Of a DNA stretch of 64,000 nt, positions 8,411 to 17,404 are shown one piece after another. The notes beneath the pieces are model-generated. The model worked only from the letters and a program-made list of their open reading frames with translations. It had not been told where the DNA came from and did not search any database. This stretch comes from Paenibacillus dauci (GTDB lineage Bacteria; Bacillota; Bacilli; Paenibacillales; Paenibacillaceae), in NCBI RefSeq assembly GCF_000971985.1, contig NZ_LAQQ01000001.1, positions 620,001 through 684,000 of the forward strand, read 5' to 3'. Position numbers and translations under genes: made by a program. Every line of letters begins with the position of its first letter. Position 1 is the stretch's first letter.

Positions 8411-9388
8411 TTATGGTCTGTCCTTACCCTGATCTGCAGCCGTATGAGCTTTCTCATCTACCCACTTCGCAAATCCTTCCACCCTGCTGTAACTCAGATA
8501 CAAATGTTCCATCGCCCGCGTCATCCCAATGTAGAACCGCGATACTTCCTCGTCCCACTCTTCTTCCTTCGCCTTCTCTCTCGGCATGCCGTCCACATTC
8601 ACAATAAATACCGCCTGGAAGTCCATCCCTTTGGCGCTGTCGATCGTGGAGATCTTCACCGTCTCTTCATAGCGATCAAAGCTGTCTTTGGTTCGCTTGT
8701 TCTCGGTAAACCAGTTGTAGGGAATATAGCTATGGTCGAGTCCCTCGCGGATCGCGTCGATGATGTAGTTATTGTTGTAGCTGCCTTTGATCCGGTACAG
8801 GATCACCATGTCGGCGTAGTTGACTTTCTTTGTCTCGTGCAAGTGCTGTATCTGCTCCACTACCCACTGCATCTCTTCCTGAATGGACGTGCAGTGACGG
8901 GACTGCGGCTCCGGTCCTCTCCGTTTGGTGCCCTGCGGCGGGATAATCTCGGCGGGTTCGCTGGTCGTGACTGTCGTCTGGAACTTGTCGCGCAGCTTGG
9001 AGTGCGAGCGGTAGAAATCCCATGCGTAATTCACGATCTGCGCGGTATTGCGGTAGTTGATGCTCAATACTTTGGAGCGTCCGCGGAAGTCGAGTCCGGT
9101 GTTGCGGGACAGGCTGACTTTGCGGCGGAAGATCTTTTGCGCTTTATCCTCGACAATCAGCAGGGACTGGGTCTCGGGATTGAGCGCTTTGCTAATTAGC
9201 TCCAGCCACTGGGGCTCCAGATCCTGACCTTCATCCACAAGGATGGCGTCATACTGCGGCGCGGTTAGCGTTCCTTCGCCTATCTGCTCCAGTAGATTGT
9301 TAATCTGGCGTTCATTTCCCAGTTCACTATTGGAGAATTTAATAGGAAAGCGTCTGTACAGCCAGTCATGGAATGTCGTAATCTCCAT
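8411..9388 (-). CDS. UvrD/PcrA-like helicase, C-terminal half of an interrupted NERD helicase
   Basis: 325 codons that begin directly after an in-frame TAA and continue the frame of the gene to the right. Helicase motif II is D-E-G-Q-D-L near residue 52. A late motif V/VI block T-I-D-S-A-K-G-M-D-F and Y-I-G-M-T-R-A-M completes a superfamily-1 ATPase. It lacks Walker A, which sits in the upstream half, so it cannot hydrolyse ATP alone. The opening M-E-I-T-T-F-H-D-W-L matches the interior V-x-T-F-H-x-W-L step of intact NERD helicases, not a natural N-terminus. There is no good ribosome site before ATG 9388. The simplest reading is a nonsense-split gene; a functional two-chain helicase by reinitiation remains possible. 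Confidence 0.82.
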   Translation of the reverse strand: MEITTFHDWLYRRFPIKFSNSELGNERQINNLLEQIGEGTLTAPQYDAILVDEGQDLEPQWLELISKALNPETQSLLIVEDKAQKIFRRKVSLSRNTGLDFRGRSKVLSINYRNTAQIVNYAWDFYRSHSKLRDKFQTTVTTSEPAEIIPPQGTKRRGPEPQSRHCTSIQEEMQWVVEQIQHLHETKKVNYADMVILYRIKGSYNNNYIIDAIREGLDHSYIPYNWFTENKRTKDSFDRYEETVKISTIDSAKGMDFQAVFIVNVDGMPREKAKEEEWDEEVSRFYIGMTRAMEHLYLSYSRVEGFAKWVDEKAHTAADQGKDRP

Positions 9389-10381
9389 TTACTCGGGCAA
9401 TCGGTCATCTCTTGTATCGCCGGATGATTCCGATCCCATCTCCGACCATTCAAACAGATCTTCCGGTTCATTCAGCTTGTGCATGATCATACTGCGGATG
9501 TTGCAGGACAGCGGACTGCCGTAGCAGAGGACGAGAATGCGCCAATCCGGATGTTCATGCAGCAGCGTCCGGGCGCGACTCGCGAGAATAAGTGTCTTGC
9601 CGCTGCCAGCGACACCGCGAATGAGTCGATGACGGTCACCGATCTGCCGGGCAAGTGATTCCTGATGCAGATCCATTGCTTGAATGTTATGCAGCGACAG
9701 CAGCAGGTCGTCCTGGTAATAGCCGTGATCCCTTATATCTGCGCTAATCCGTACCTCGGTAAACAGATGATAGCGGATCGCTTTCATGTCTTCTTCGCTG
9801 AGCATCTGATTACGATGGAAAGCAACCGGGAACATGCCGTTCAGTCTTTCTAGTAGACGATCCCGGTTGAAATGTTCGTCTTCCGTGTCAATTTCTTCCC
9901 TTGTCAGAAGGAGATGCATATCGATACAGCGGTGAATTTCATTACGAATGATATGGGTCTCTTTCATACGGGTGAAGACGACTCCGTGTCCATAACGGAA
10001 CTTGAGATTATTTGAATAGACCCCTGTTTGCTGGAGCAGATTACGGTCTTTTTTGAGTTTTTTCTGAATATGAAATGAATAATTTCGGGCCTGTGAGATC
10101 GGGTTGATGACGGTCTCCAGGGTGCCGGTTCCTTTTTGTGTATGTAGCTGCCATTCTTCGGGGTTAAGCTGGTAGAGGGTGTTCTCGGTATAATCCTTGA
10201 CCTCCAGTACAAGCAAGCCAAAATCGGGGCCGATAATGACATAGTCGGGTCGTCTGCCATTAATATGAGGTTCATAGTAGACAACATACTCGTCAGGTAG
10301 ATGTTTTTTGAAGGTGTTAAATAGGGTACGTTCGCCAGCAGTTGCGCTGCCGCGGATCGTCTCTGGAATCATGTATGCCAT
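9389..10381 (-). CDS. NERD nuclease-domain plus helicase N-terminal half (interrupted by TAA)
   Basis: 330 residues from ATG 10381, which has AAGGAG nine bases upstream and the usual opening M-I-P-E-T-I of this family. The NERD domain (about 14-130) has a PD-(D/E)xK-like core, R-R-P-D-Y-V-I-I then L-E-V-K-D-Y. Walker A G-V-A-G-S-G-K-T is near residue 265, followed by the start of helicase domain 1A. Reading then ends at TAA 9391-9389, immediately followed by in-frame ATG. With the following 325 codons the protein would be about 656 residues, normal for NERD-UvrD helicases. It heads the leftward block that continues to the Mrr-like and PHP-ATPase genes, 43 bp or less between members. Confidence 0.85.
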   Translation of the reverse strand: MAYMIPETIRGSATAGERTLFNTFKKHLPDEYVVYYEPHINGRRPDYVIIGPDFGLLVLEVKDYTENTLYQLNPEEWQLHTQKGTGTLETVINPISQARNYSFHIQKKLKKDRNLLQQTGVYSNNLKFRYGHGVVFTRMKETHIIRNEIHRCIDMHLLLTREEIDTEDEHFNRDRLLERLNGMFPVAFHRNQMLSEEDMKAIRYHLFTEVRISADIRDHGYYQDDLLLSLHNIQAMDLHQESLARQIGDRHRLIRGVAGSGKTLILASRARTLLHEHPDWRILVLCYGSPLSCNIRSMIMHKLNEPEDLFEWSEMGSESSGDTRDDRLPE

Positions 10382-10534
10382 GGGTGTATGCTCCTTGCTG
10401 CCGTCGATTCCGTAGATATGAGTTCCAGTGCTTCTGGAATGCGGACGGGGATTTATTTTAAATTTGTAGGTATATTGATTTGCGTAAATAGACACTATTA
10501 AGCAGATTAGCCGCCTTAATCATACATCTTTTGA

Positions 10535-10562
10535 ACTATATTGGAAATACCTTTTTTGTTAA
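10535..10562 (-). promoter_or_regulatory. Candidate sigma-A promoter of the helicase/Mrr/PHP-ATPase block
   Basis: Minus-strand TTAACA (10562-10557), a 16-base spacer and TATAGT (10540-10535). The start codon at 10381 is about 150 bases downstream. No other equally good promoter was seen ahead of this block. Confidence 0.45.
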
Positions 10563-10917
10563 TTTGTGTATTTTATATCTCTTTCATACAGCAAAAGCTA
10601 CCTAAATCCCTTTAACAGAGCAGGATGCAGACAGCTTTTGTATGAACATATTTGGAATTATCATGGGAACTATTATGGGAATAATTAGATAAATATGATT
10701 CGCATTATCTGCTCTGGCTTTTTCAGTTCATCCTATTCTCCTCCTGCCACTCTATAAGATTCATAGGTGACTATTTTTCGCTAACTAGGAATGTATAAAG
10801 AAACTGTAAATGACCTGGTAAATCCTCCCTAAAACCGCCTTTCAAAGCCCATTTGCAAACTATAATTACACACTTTTTTAATAATTGGATAATTTATACA
10901 CTAAAGTAAAATATAAG

Positions 10918-10945
10918 TTGAAAACATTCATAAATCAGTTATAAT
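10918..10945 (+). promoter_or_regulatory. Sigma-A promoter of the four-paralogue operon
   Basis: TTGAAA (10918-10923), a 16-base spacer and a perfect TATAAT (10940-10945), 48 bases before the first gene. The rest of 10563-10917 holds nothing I can identify. Confidence 0.65.
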
Positions 10946-10992
10946 CAACTCGAAATCACCTATTCGCAATCCAATACAAAGGAGACGATGCT

Positions 10993-12006
10993 ATGAAGTT
11001 AACTTATGTTCTTTTGAGGACAATGATCATGCTCTTGCTATTCAGCTGGGTATCCCCGGAACTCAGTTCTTCCGTCAATGCTGCCGGTACACCGCAGCCC
11101 GCTGAAGAGAGTTCATCCCAACCAGCTACACGATCGACCGGAGGAGGTGGCATGTGTTTTCCTTATCTGACCTCCGATTCAGCGGATGCAACTACAGATA
11201 CATACATAACACCGGACACGACTGCCTCTCCTCCTTCCTCCCGTTCCACAGTGGCTCCCCTGCCTGTTAACACCTCCTACGGAACAGCTATCGAGCTGAC
11301 GCCAGGAGTACCGGTCGAAGGTTATCTTCCTCCGGATGATCAGGATTGCGTCTGGTTCCAGGATGCACTCTATTACAAAATCACCGTTACCAAGACACAG
11401 AAGATTACTGCCCTGATGCTCGTTCCACCGGGTCTGGATTACAGTATGTATCTGGAAGGCACGGCTTCTTTTCGGCACAAGGGTCCTTATGACCAGCTCA
11501 GCTATGTCGCCCAGCCGGGAACGTACTATCTGCGCATCTCCGAAGGACATACGCGTGGCAGTCTCACTCAACCGTTCAATCTGAAAGTCATGCTGTCTGA
11601 CAAGTTCGATGATTATGAACGGTATTCCGACGACAGCTCGGCGACAGATGCCTATTACCGGGGGCCTTCGGTGCAGACGATAGACAATCTGTATGACGAA
11701 GACTGGAAAATGTTCGGTCTCGACTACCCGGGTACTATTACGGTTCGCCTGGATAACCCTTCTTCCAAAGGCGTATACAAAGTCGAAATCTGGGACTGGG
11801 AAGATAATGTGATTGCCACTGTAAAGCAAAATGAGACCAAAACCTTGCGGCTGCCGGTCACCTCGTATTTTGTTCGTGTCTATGCTCCGTCCAAGTATGA
11901 TCCAGATGTGCCTTATACATTGACCATGGATACCAAATACGATCCACGACCTGTCTGTCACTGGGACGAGGAACGTCCATGGGAATGGGTATGTACGGGT
12001 CCATGA
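10993..12006 (+). CDS. Secreted tandem-paralogue family protein, copy 1
   Basis: A 337-residue secreted protein. It has a signal peptide with cleavage near V-N-A-A (about 31) and a low-complexity Ser/Thr/Pro linker to about 95. Two beta-sandwich-like domains follow, resembling pre-peptidase C-terminal (PPC) domains: one from P-V-E-G-Y-L-P-P to about 205, the other from D-N-L-Y-D-E-D-W to about 320. A short tail ends W-V-C-T-G-P. Four mature cysteines: M-C-F-P in the linker, Q-D-C-V-W before domain 1, and a tail pair spaced C-x11-C. AAGGAG precedes the ATG. First of four co-directional paralogues. It carries no enzyme motif, so a binding or cell-surface role is more likely than catalysis. The PPC likeness is inferred from pattern only. 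Confidence 0.85.
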   Translation: MKLTYVLLRTMIMLLLFSWVSPELSSSVNAAGTPQPAEESSSQPATRSTGGGGMCFPYLTSDSADATTDTYITPDTTASPPSSRSTVAPLPVNTSYGTAIELTPGVPVEGYLPPDDQDCVWFQDALYYKITVTKTQKITALMLVPPGLDYSMYLEGTASFRHKGPYDQLSYVAQPGTYYLRISEGHTRGSLTQPFNLKVMLSDKFDDYERYSDDSSATDAYYRGPSVQTIDNLYDEDWKMFGLDYPGTITVRLDNPSSKGVYKVEIWDWEDNVIATVKQNETKTLRLPVTSYFVRVYAPSKYDPDVPYTLTMDTKYDPRPVCHWDEERPWEWVCTGP

Positions 12007-12090
12007 TCTAGAGAACAGCAAACAACCCATTTACGCTATGATTAATCCTTTTCGTGTTCCTGCATCCTAGCTTACCGAGGAGATGATGCG

Positions 12091-13209
12091 ATGAAATCCA
12101 AATGGTTGATGTTCAAAATGGTCACGATTCTGCTGCTGCTCACTTGTATGACGGGTCCGATGCTGACCGCTGTAGCAGCCGATACTTCTGATCCAGCGTA
12201 TCCCCAGCTGATTCCGCTGAATAGCAAAGACCGAGTAACGCCGCAAGCTTACTCGGGCGATGTGTCGGAATGTCTGCCCTTTGCCAAACCGGTGGCAGCA
12301 CCTGCCCCAGGTAGTACAGCGACAACAGCCACCTATGTAACTGCAGATACCTATGCAGCCGGTACCAAACCGACTACAGGTGTCCCTACCATACCGGCTC
12401 CACCAGGCATGCCGACCAATATCTCTACCTTTGCCGCGACCGAGTTGACGCCGGGTGTCCCTGTCGAAGGTTATCTACCTCCGAATATGCCGGGCTGCAT
12501 TTTCTGGCCAGGCGGACTCTGGTACAAAGTCACTGTCGACAAGCCGACCAAGATTACCGGACTGCTGCTGACGCCGCCGGGCATCGACTACTATCTGTAT
12601 CTGTACTATGAACGCAATGGTCCGGGTGATGTGAATACCGGTACGGTTTCTTTCCGCAATTCCGGTCCCTATGACCAGGTCGCCTATGTGGCACAGCCGG
12701 GTACGTATTATCTGTTCGTAACCGAAGGGGCAACAGGCGGCAGCATGAAGCAGCCATTCAACATCAAGGTGATGCTGAGTGACAAGTATGATGAATACGA
12801 GAAATATACGGACGATGCCACCACCACAGAGACCTACTATGATGAATACCGTACCGGTCCTATGATCCATACGATCGACAATCCGTATGACGAAGACTGG
12901 AAAATGTTCAACGTCAGTGTGAACGGGGCATTAACAATCAATCTGGACAATCCTTCATCCAAAGGGTATTACAAGCTGGAGCTGCTCGATCAGAATGAAC
13001 ATCTGATTGGCTCCGTATACCAAAACAAACCAAAAACATTCCGGCTGGATATGTACAACGCCTATTACACCCGTGTATTTGCGACTAATCCTGCCAAATA
13101 TGATCCGGATGTCCCTTATGTGCTGACGATGAAATTCAAGCCTGATCCGCAGCCTGTCTGTGACTGGGATGAAGAAGAACCATGGAAATGGGTATGCACC
13201 TGGCCTTAA
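12091..13209 (+). CDS. Secreted tandem-paralogue family protein, copy 2
   Basis: 372 residues with the same order as copy 1: signal peptide ending near V-A-A, a Pro/Thr/Ala-rich linker, domain 1 opening P-V-E-G-Y-L-P-P, domain 2 opening D-N-P-Y-D-E-D-W, and the tail ending W-V-C-T-W-P. Cysteines are S-E-C-L-P, P-G-C-I-F and the C-x11-C tail pair. Compared with copies 1 and 3 it has an insertion in domain 1, Y-E-R-N-G-P-G-D-V, which it shares with copy 4. AGGAGA lies before the ATG, 84 bases after copy 1, without a terminator, so the genes are likely one transcript. Confidence 0.85.
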   Translation: MKSKWLMFKMVTILLLLTCMTGPMLTAVAADTSDPAYPQLIPLNSKDRVTPQAYSGDVSECLPFAKPVAAPAPGSTATTATYVTADTYAAGTKPTTGVPTIPAPPGMPTNISTFAATELTPGVPVEGYLPPNMPGCIFWPGGLWYKVTVDKPTKITGLLLTPPGIDYYLYLYYERNGPGDVNTGTVSFRNSGPYDQVAYVAQPGTYYLFVTEGATGGSMKQPFNIKVMLSDKYDEYEKYTDDATTTETYYDEYRTGPMIHTIDNPYDEDWKMFNVSVNGALTINLDNPSSKGYYKLELLDQNEHLIGSVYQNKPKTFRLDMYNAYYTRVFATNPAKYDPDVPYVLTMKFKPDPQPVCDWDEEEPWKWVCTWP

Positions 13210-13335
13210 TCAAATAATGGAAAAGAACCCTGTCTCCACAAAAACCAAATTGCCAAAAGTAAAAATGGTAAAAACCAAAACGTTAAAAGTAAATAGACTC
13301 TGATCTATATTCCAACTCCTAAAGGGGATTATTCG

Positions 13336-14352
13336 ATGAAATCAAATCCATTCCTATCCAAAATCATGGTTGCGCTGCTGGTAGTCAGCTGGGCTCCGGG
13401 AACGCTGGGATCGCTCACATCTGCCGCAGGTCTGGATCAACCAGATACTGGCACGATCGCTACAATCCGTGCCGATCCGATTACCAATCCGCTTCAGCCA
13501 AGCAATGTGTCAGTACCTGTGTCTGAACAACCAACAGCAGCTGCCGCCACCTATCTAACCAGTAGCCTGCCTACTCTGCCTCCCGCTGTAGTGACGCCAC
13601 CTACCAATACGACCAGAGAAACTGCGATTGAGATCAAGCCCGATACTCCCATCGAGTCCTATCTTCCTCCAAGCAGCTCGGATGGCCATGGGAATTACAG
13701 CGGCGGCGCTCTGTATTACAAAGTCACATTAACAGAAAGACAAAAAATGACGTTCATGATGCTCATGCCGCCAGGAATTAATTACCATATGTTCATGGAG
13801 TCCACTGCCGGATTCCGCAGCAGTGGTCCTTACCAGCAGCTCAACTATGTCGGCGGACCGGGAACATATTATCTGGAAGTTACAGAAGGTGGTACGCCCG
13901 GCAGTCTGACAGTGCCATTCAACCTGAGACTGGTGCTCAGTCCAAAAATCGATAACTATGAGCAGTATTCCGACGATTCCTTTGTCACGGAAGTATATGA
14001 TTGGGGTCCGACACGTCATACGATCGATAACCCTTTTGATGAGGACTGGAAAGCATTGAATATTCCTGAAAACGGTAAATTAATACTGTCTCTGGACAAT
14101 CCATCCAACTCCAAAGGCGTATACAAAGCAGAGTTATATGATCAAAGCTCCAGGCTGATCGGAACTGTCTATCAGAATGCACCAAAGACATTCGATATTC
14201 CGATGAATGGATACTATACCCGCGTCTATTCTGCCAAAGGCTCTTACGATCCGGATGTGTATTATACGCTAAGCCTGGATTTCAAGACGCCTCCAAAGCC
14301 AGTCTGTGACTGGGAAATCGGCGATGTTTGGGTATGCACGTGGCCTAAATAA
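13336..14352 (+). CDS. Secreted tandem-paralogue family protein, copy 3 (lacks one cysteine pair)
   Basis: 338 residues with signal peptide, linker, two PPC-like domains and the tail W-V-C-T-W-P-K. It lacks both the linker cysteine and the cysteine before domain 1; the latter region instead reads S-S-S-D-G-H-G-N-Y. The tail pair is kept but closer, C-x9-C. Domain 1 lacks the Y-E-R insertion, so it groups with copy 1. AAAGGGG precedes the ATG. The 126-bp gap before it is AT-rich, with A-runs but no clear terminator. Confidence 0.85.
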   Translation: MKSNPFLSKIMVALLVVSWAPGTLGSLTSAAGLDQPDTGTIATIRADPITNPLQPSNVSVPVSEQPTAAAATYLTSSLPTLPPAVVTPPTNTTRETAIEIKPDTPIESYLPPSSSDGHGNYSGGALYYKVTLTERQKMTFMMLMPPGINYHMFMESTAGFRSSGPYQQLNYVGGPGTYYLEVTEGGTPGSLTVPFNLRLVLSPKIDNYEQYSDDSFVTEVYDWGPTRHTIDNPFDEDWKALNIPENGKLILSLDNPSNSKGVYKAELYDQSSRLIGTVYQNAPKTFDIPMNGYYTRVYSAKGSYDPDVYYTLSLDFKTPPKPVCDWEIGDVWVCTWPK

Positions 14353-14434
14353 AGAGAGATGACGCACCTTATCGCACTTGTTATGAATCACAAGCACATC
14401 TGTCTTTATCCCAAATCGCAAAGGAGCTTACCTC

Positions 14435-15514
14435 ATGAAATTCAGACCGTTAATGCTCAAAACAATAACTGCTCTGCTGCTGACCGCCTGCATGCCTATG
14501 AGCAGTCTGGCTGCTGATGCCGCTGGTTCTTCTCCGGCACCTACGCTACAGCGTACCGCCCAGACGAATACAGTAACAACACAGGGCGATGTATCCGATT
14601 GTCTGCCGTATTCCAACCCGGTGGATCCACCCGGTGATGATACGGTATCCGTAGATACGTATTCGACTGACGCATCCTTGGCTGCTCCTATTATGAAAAA
14701 GGGAACCGCGCCTCCTCATATGCCTACCAATATATCTTCAGAGTCTGCGATCGAGGTGAAAGCGAACACACCCGTAGAAGGATACCTCCCTCCGGATATG
14801 CCAGGCTGCTTTTTCTTTCCAGGTGGTGTGTGGTACAAAGTGAAGGTGGACAAGCCCCAGAAAATCACGGGATTACTGCTGACTCCACCAAGTCTGAATT
14901 ACAACTTGTATATCTATTATGAACGTTCCGGACCAGCGGATGTGGATGCAGTCGCAGTATCTTTCCGGGACAAGGGCCCTTACCAGCTGGTCAGTCATGT
15001 TGTAGATCCCGGCACTTATTACTTTTTCATTACCACGAATAAGTCAAACGGCAGTTTCACCCTGCCATTCAATTTTAAAGTGATCTTAACGGACGTATAT
15101 GATAGTTACGAGAAATATTGGGATGACGGTCCTACTACGGAAGCCTATCTCGCAGACCATTCCAATCCTATGATGCACACGATTGACAATCCGTTTGACG
15201 AGGACTGGGATTCGCTTAGTTTTGATGTGGAGGGCACCTTTACGATTAATCTGAATAATCCCTCCAAGAAGAGTGTATACAAACTGGAAGTCTTGGATAT
15301 GAATGAAAATGTAATCGAAACCGTGTATCAAAATACGACCAGGACGTTCCGATTGCCACTCGATAATTATCACACGCGCGTTTATGCACCGAATCCTTCC
15401 AAATACGATCCAACTGTCCCTTATGCCCTTTCGGTGAACTTCAAGCCTGATCCGCAGCCTGTATGTGGATGGGATGATGACAAACCGTGGAAATGGGTGT
15501 GTACCTGGCCTTGA
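14435..15514 (+). CDS. Secreted tandem-paralogue family protein, copy 4
   Basis: 359 residues, closest in layout to copy 2: S-D-C-L-P in the linker, P-G-C-F-F before domain 1, Y-E-R-S-G-P-A-D-V insertion, D-N-P-F-D-E-D-W opening domain 2, and a C-x11-C tail ending W-V-C-T-W-P. Its leader contains L-L-T-A-C, which fits a lipobox, so this copy could be a lipoprotein rather than freely secreted; cleavage after S-L-A-A is the alternative. AAAGGAG precedes the ATG. It is the last gene of the operon and is followed by a strong terminator. Confidence 0.85.
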   Translation: MKFRPLMLKTITALLLTACMPMSSLAADAAGSSPAPTLQRTAQTNTVTTQGDVSDCLPYSNPVDPPGDDTVSVDTYSTDASLAAPIMKKGTAPPHMPTNISSESAIEVKANTPVEGYLPPDMPGCFFFPGGVWYKVKVDKPQKITGLLLTPPSLNYNLYIYYERSGPADVDAVAVSFRDKGPYQLVSHVVDPGTYYFFITTNKSNGSFTLPFNFKVILTDVYDSYEKYWDDGPTTEAYLADHSNPMMHTIDNPFDEDWDSLSFDVEGTFTINLNNPSKKSVYKLEVLDMNENVIETVYQNTTRTFRLPLDNYHTRVYAPNPSKYDPTVPYALSVNFKPDPQPVCGWDDDKPWKWVCTWP

Positions 15515-15560
15515 TGTCGATATGTATATTGAAGATTTTACGTTTCGGTAAACTATAACG

Positions 15561-15600
15561 AAAACCCATGCAGGAGCCTATTGGCTTTGGCATGGGTTTT
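15561..15600. terminator. Bidirectional terminator between convergent genes
   Basis: Stem AAAACCCATGC / GCATGGGTTTT with an inner AGCC/GGCT extension, flanked by T-rich sequence on the plus strand. It separates the four-paralogue operon from the leftward beta-helix gene. Confidence 0.8.
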
Positions 15601-15685
15601 CTAATTTTCATAAAAGGTGTCAGATGAATCTCTCTATAAATAATACTATGATTCAACGATGTAAATCTTGCGAATCCTTGAGAAG

Positions 15686-17302
15686 TTATTCAGGAAATTT
15701 TTGCTCGTCATTCCAATATACTAAGCCACTGGCGAAACGGTATTTATTAGCATTATTATTGGGAGCGTTAATAACTGTCGTATTATTAAATTTCACAGTC
15801 CCCATTCCTCCGGACCCCCATACTCCTACGGCATATCTGCTCGCATTACGACTGGTATTATCATTAAAAATAATATTGTCTATGGGCGCAGACCCAGCAT
15901 ATACCAGCATATCGGTATGCTCTTTTTCTAAAAATAGAGCTGTACTGTCTACTGTATTTCGATTAACGGTTACATGATTTACCGATTGAGTGTTATAGCT
16001 GCCTTCTGTAGCGATATATATACCGGCCAATTGCGTACGCTGAATAGTATTAGCCTCGATACGCACATCATGACCACCCACTACAGAAATGCCCCGTGCT
16101 TTACCATCACTAACCTGATTATTCAAAATACGAACATCATACGTAGCTTCCGGATTGCCTGCTGCATCCAGATCATCGCCGTAGCTGACTACAGCAATCG
16201 TATCATCGCCTACATTCTGAACAATATTTTGTTCTACAGTTACATTATGACTGCCGCCTGTCGTATGGATACCATCGGCATTCGTATTTTGTACAGTGTT
16301 ATTGGTAATTGTTCCTCCGGCAGATCCGCTCACATAAATACCGGCGGTACTGGCTTTGTTCACTACTATATTATCGACCGTAAAATGGGTTGCATTCTTG
16401 ACGGTGATGCTGTTTTTATCATTGGCGCCGTTTCCACGAGGGACTACACTTTGATACTCATGCTTCAGGTTGCGGATCGCTGGATTGCTTCCTGTGAGAT
16501 CTATCGAACCGCGCTCGGGATTGGTCGATAGCAGGATGGATTTTTCCTTGCTTGCACCCTTTAGCGTAACACCGTTAACTGTTACGATATCACTCAGCTG
16601 GAAAGTACCAGCTGGTACATATACGTCTTTGCCCTGTGTGCGTGCAGCTGCGATAGCCGCATTAACAGCAGCATAATCGTCTTTGCCATCATTGGCTACA
16701 GCGCCAAATTGTACAATCGACAGACTCCGATCATCTGGTACATCTGCTGCCTCGGTAAACGCTATCGTCGGATTCCAGAGCGTATGGTCAAAGCTGATCG
16801 AGCCGACTTTGTTAACCACAAAGTGAATCGCTGTTCCTTTTTGGACAGCAATCTGGCTTACACCGGTCGGTGTTACGCCTGCTGTAGACTGGACTTTTTG
16901 GCTCCAGAGAGTTGTATTGTCTTTGCGGATACTCGCGAGAATACCATCTCCATCGGCACTTCCTTTTTCTATAGCTCCGGTGATGGTGATCGTTCCGTTC
17001 GCTGGTGCAATCCAGGTACGGACAGCATCGGCATCGTTACCCGGATGCTGTGCATTCGCCGATACCCATGGATAGGTGCCACCGTTATCCCAGCGATTGC
17101 TCGCCGCCTGATATGTAAGCTTGCTGTATGTGGTTCCTGATGCTTTCTCATATTGCCAATGATTGGCACCCTGGGTGGAACTGTAATTGGTAGACGCCTG
17201 GTAGTTCACAATATCGGCTGCGGATATCGTTCCTGTCACACTTATCAATCCCAGTCCCAGTGATGCCATACTTGCAGCTATCCATTTGGTGTTCATATGC
17301 AA
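15686..17302 (-). CDS. Secreted right-handed beta-helix protein (pectate-lyase-like)
   Basis: 538 residues. Signal peptide about 1-29. An N-terminal beta-sandwich-like module (about 30-185) resembles a carbohydrate-binding domain. The segment S-I-V-Q-F-G-A-V-A-N-D-G-K-D-D is the classic start of a pectate-lyase-superfamily helix, followed by N-rich coils such as I-T-N-N-T-V-Q-N-T-N-A-D-G-I that repeat to about 500. A polysaccharide lyase or hydrolase acting outside the cell is the natural reading, but no catalytic set is diagnostic. The likely start is TTG 17302, seven bases after GGAGG. The ATG two codons later is thirteen bases away. Monocistronic as far as can be seen. Confidence 0.82.
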   Translation of the reverse strand: MHMNTKWIAASMASLGLGLISVTGTISAADIVNYQASTNYSSTQGANHWQYEKASGTTYSKLTYQAASNRWDNGGTYPWVSANAQHPGNDADAVRTWIAPANGTITITGAIEKGSADGDGILASIRKDNTTLWSQKVQSTAGVTPTGVSQIAVQKGTAIHFVVNKVGSISFDHTLWNPTIAFTEAADVPDDRSLSIVQFGAVANDGKDDYAAVNAAIAAARTQGKDVYVPAGTFQLSDIVTVNGVTLKGASKEKSILLSTNPERGSIDLTGSNPAIRNLKHEYQSVVPRGNGANDKNSITVKNATHFTVDNIVVNKASTAGIYVSGSAGGTITNNTVQNTNADGIHTTGGSHNVTVEQNIVQNVGDDTIAVVSYGDDLDAAGNPEATYDVRILNNQVSDGKARGISVVGGHDVRIEANTIQRTQLAGIYIATEGSYNTQSVNHVTVNRNTVDSTALFLEKEHTDMLVYAGSAPIDNIIFNDNTSRNASRYAVGVWGSGGMGTVKFNNTTVINAPNNNANKYRFASGLVYWNDEQKFPE

Positions 17303-17404
17303 TTGAATACCTCCTATTAGTAAATTAGTTAATAATGTGAATTATATTAACTTTCCATTATTAACCTTTTATAGAAGGTATAGAATCTACATAGACTGCT
17401 TTTC

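Noticed and set aside
8396-9199. Plus-strand open frame of 267 codons opposite the helicase half
   Set aside because: Antisense shadow of a gene with clear helicase motifs; no ribosome site.
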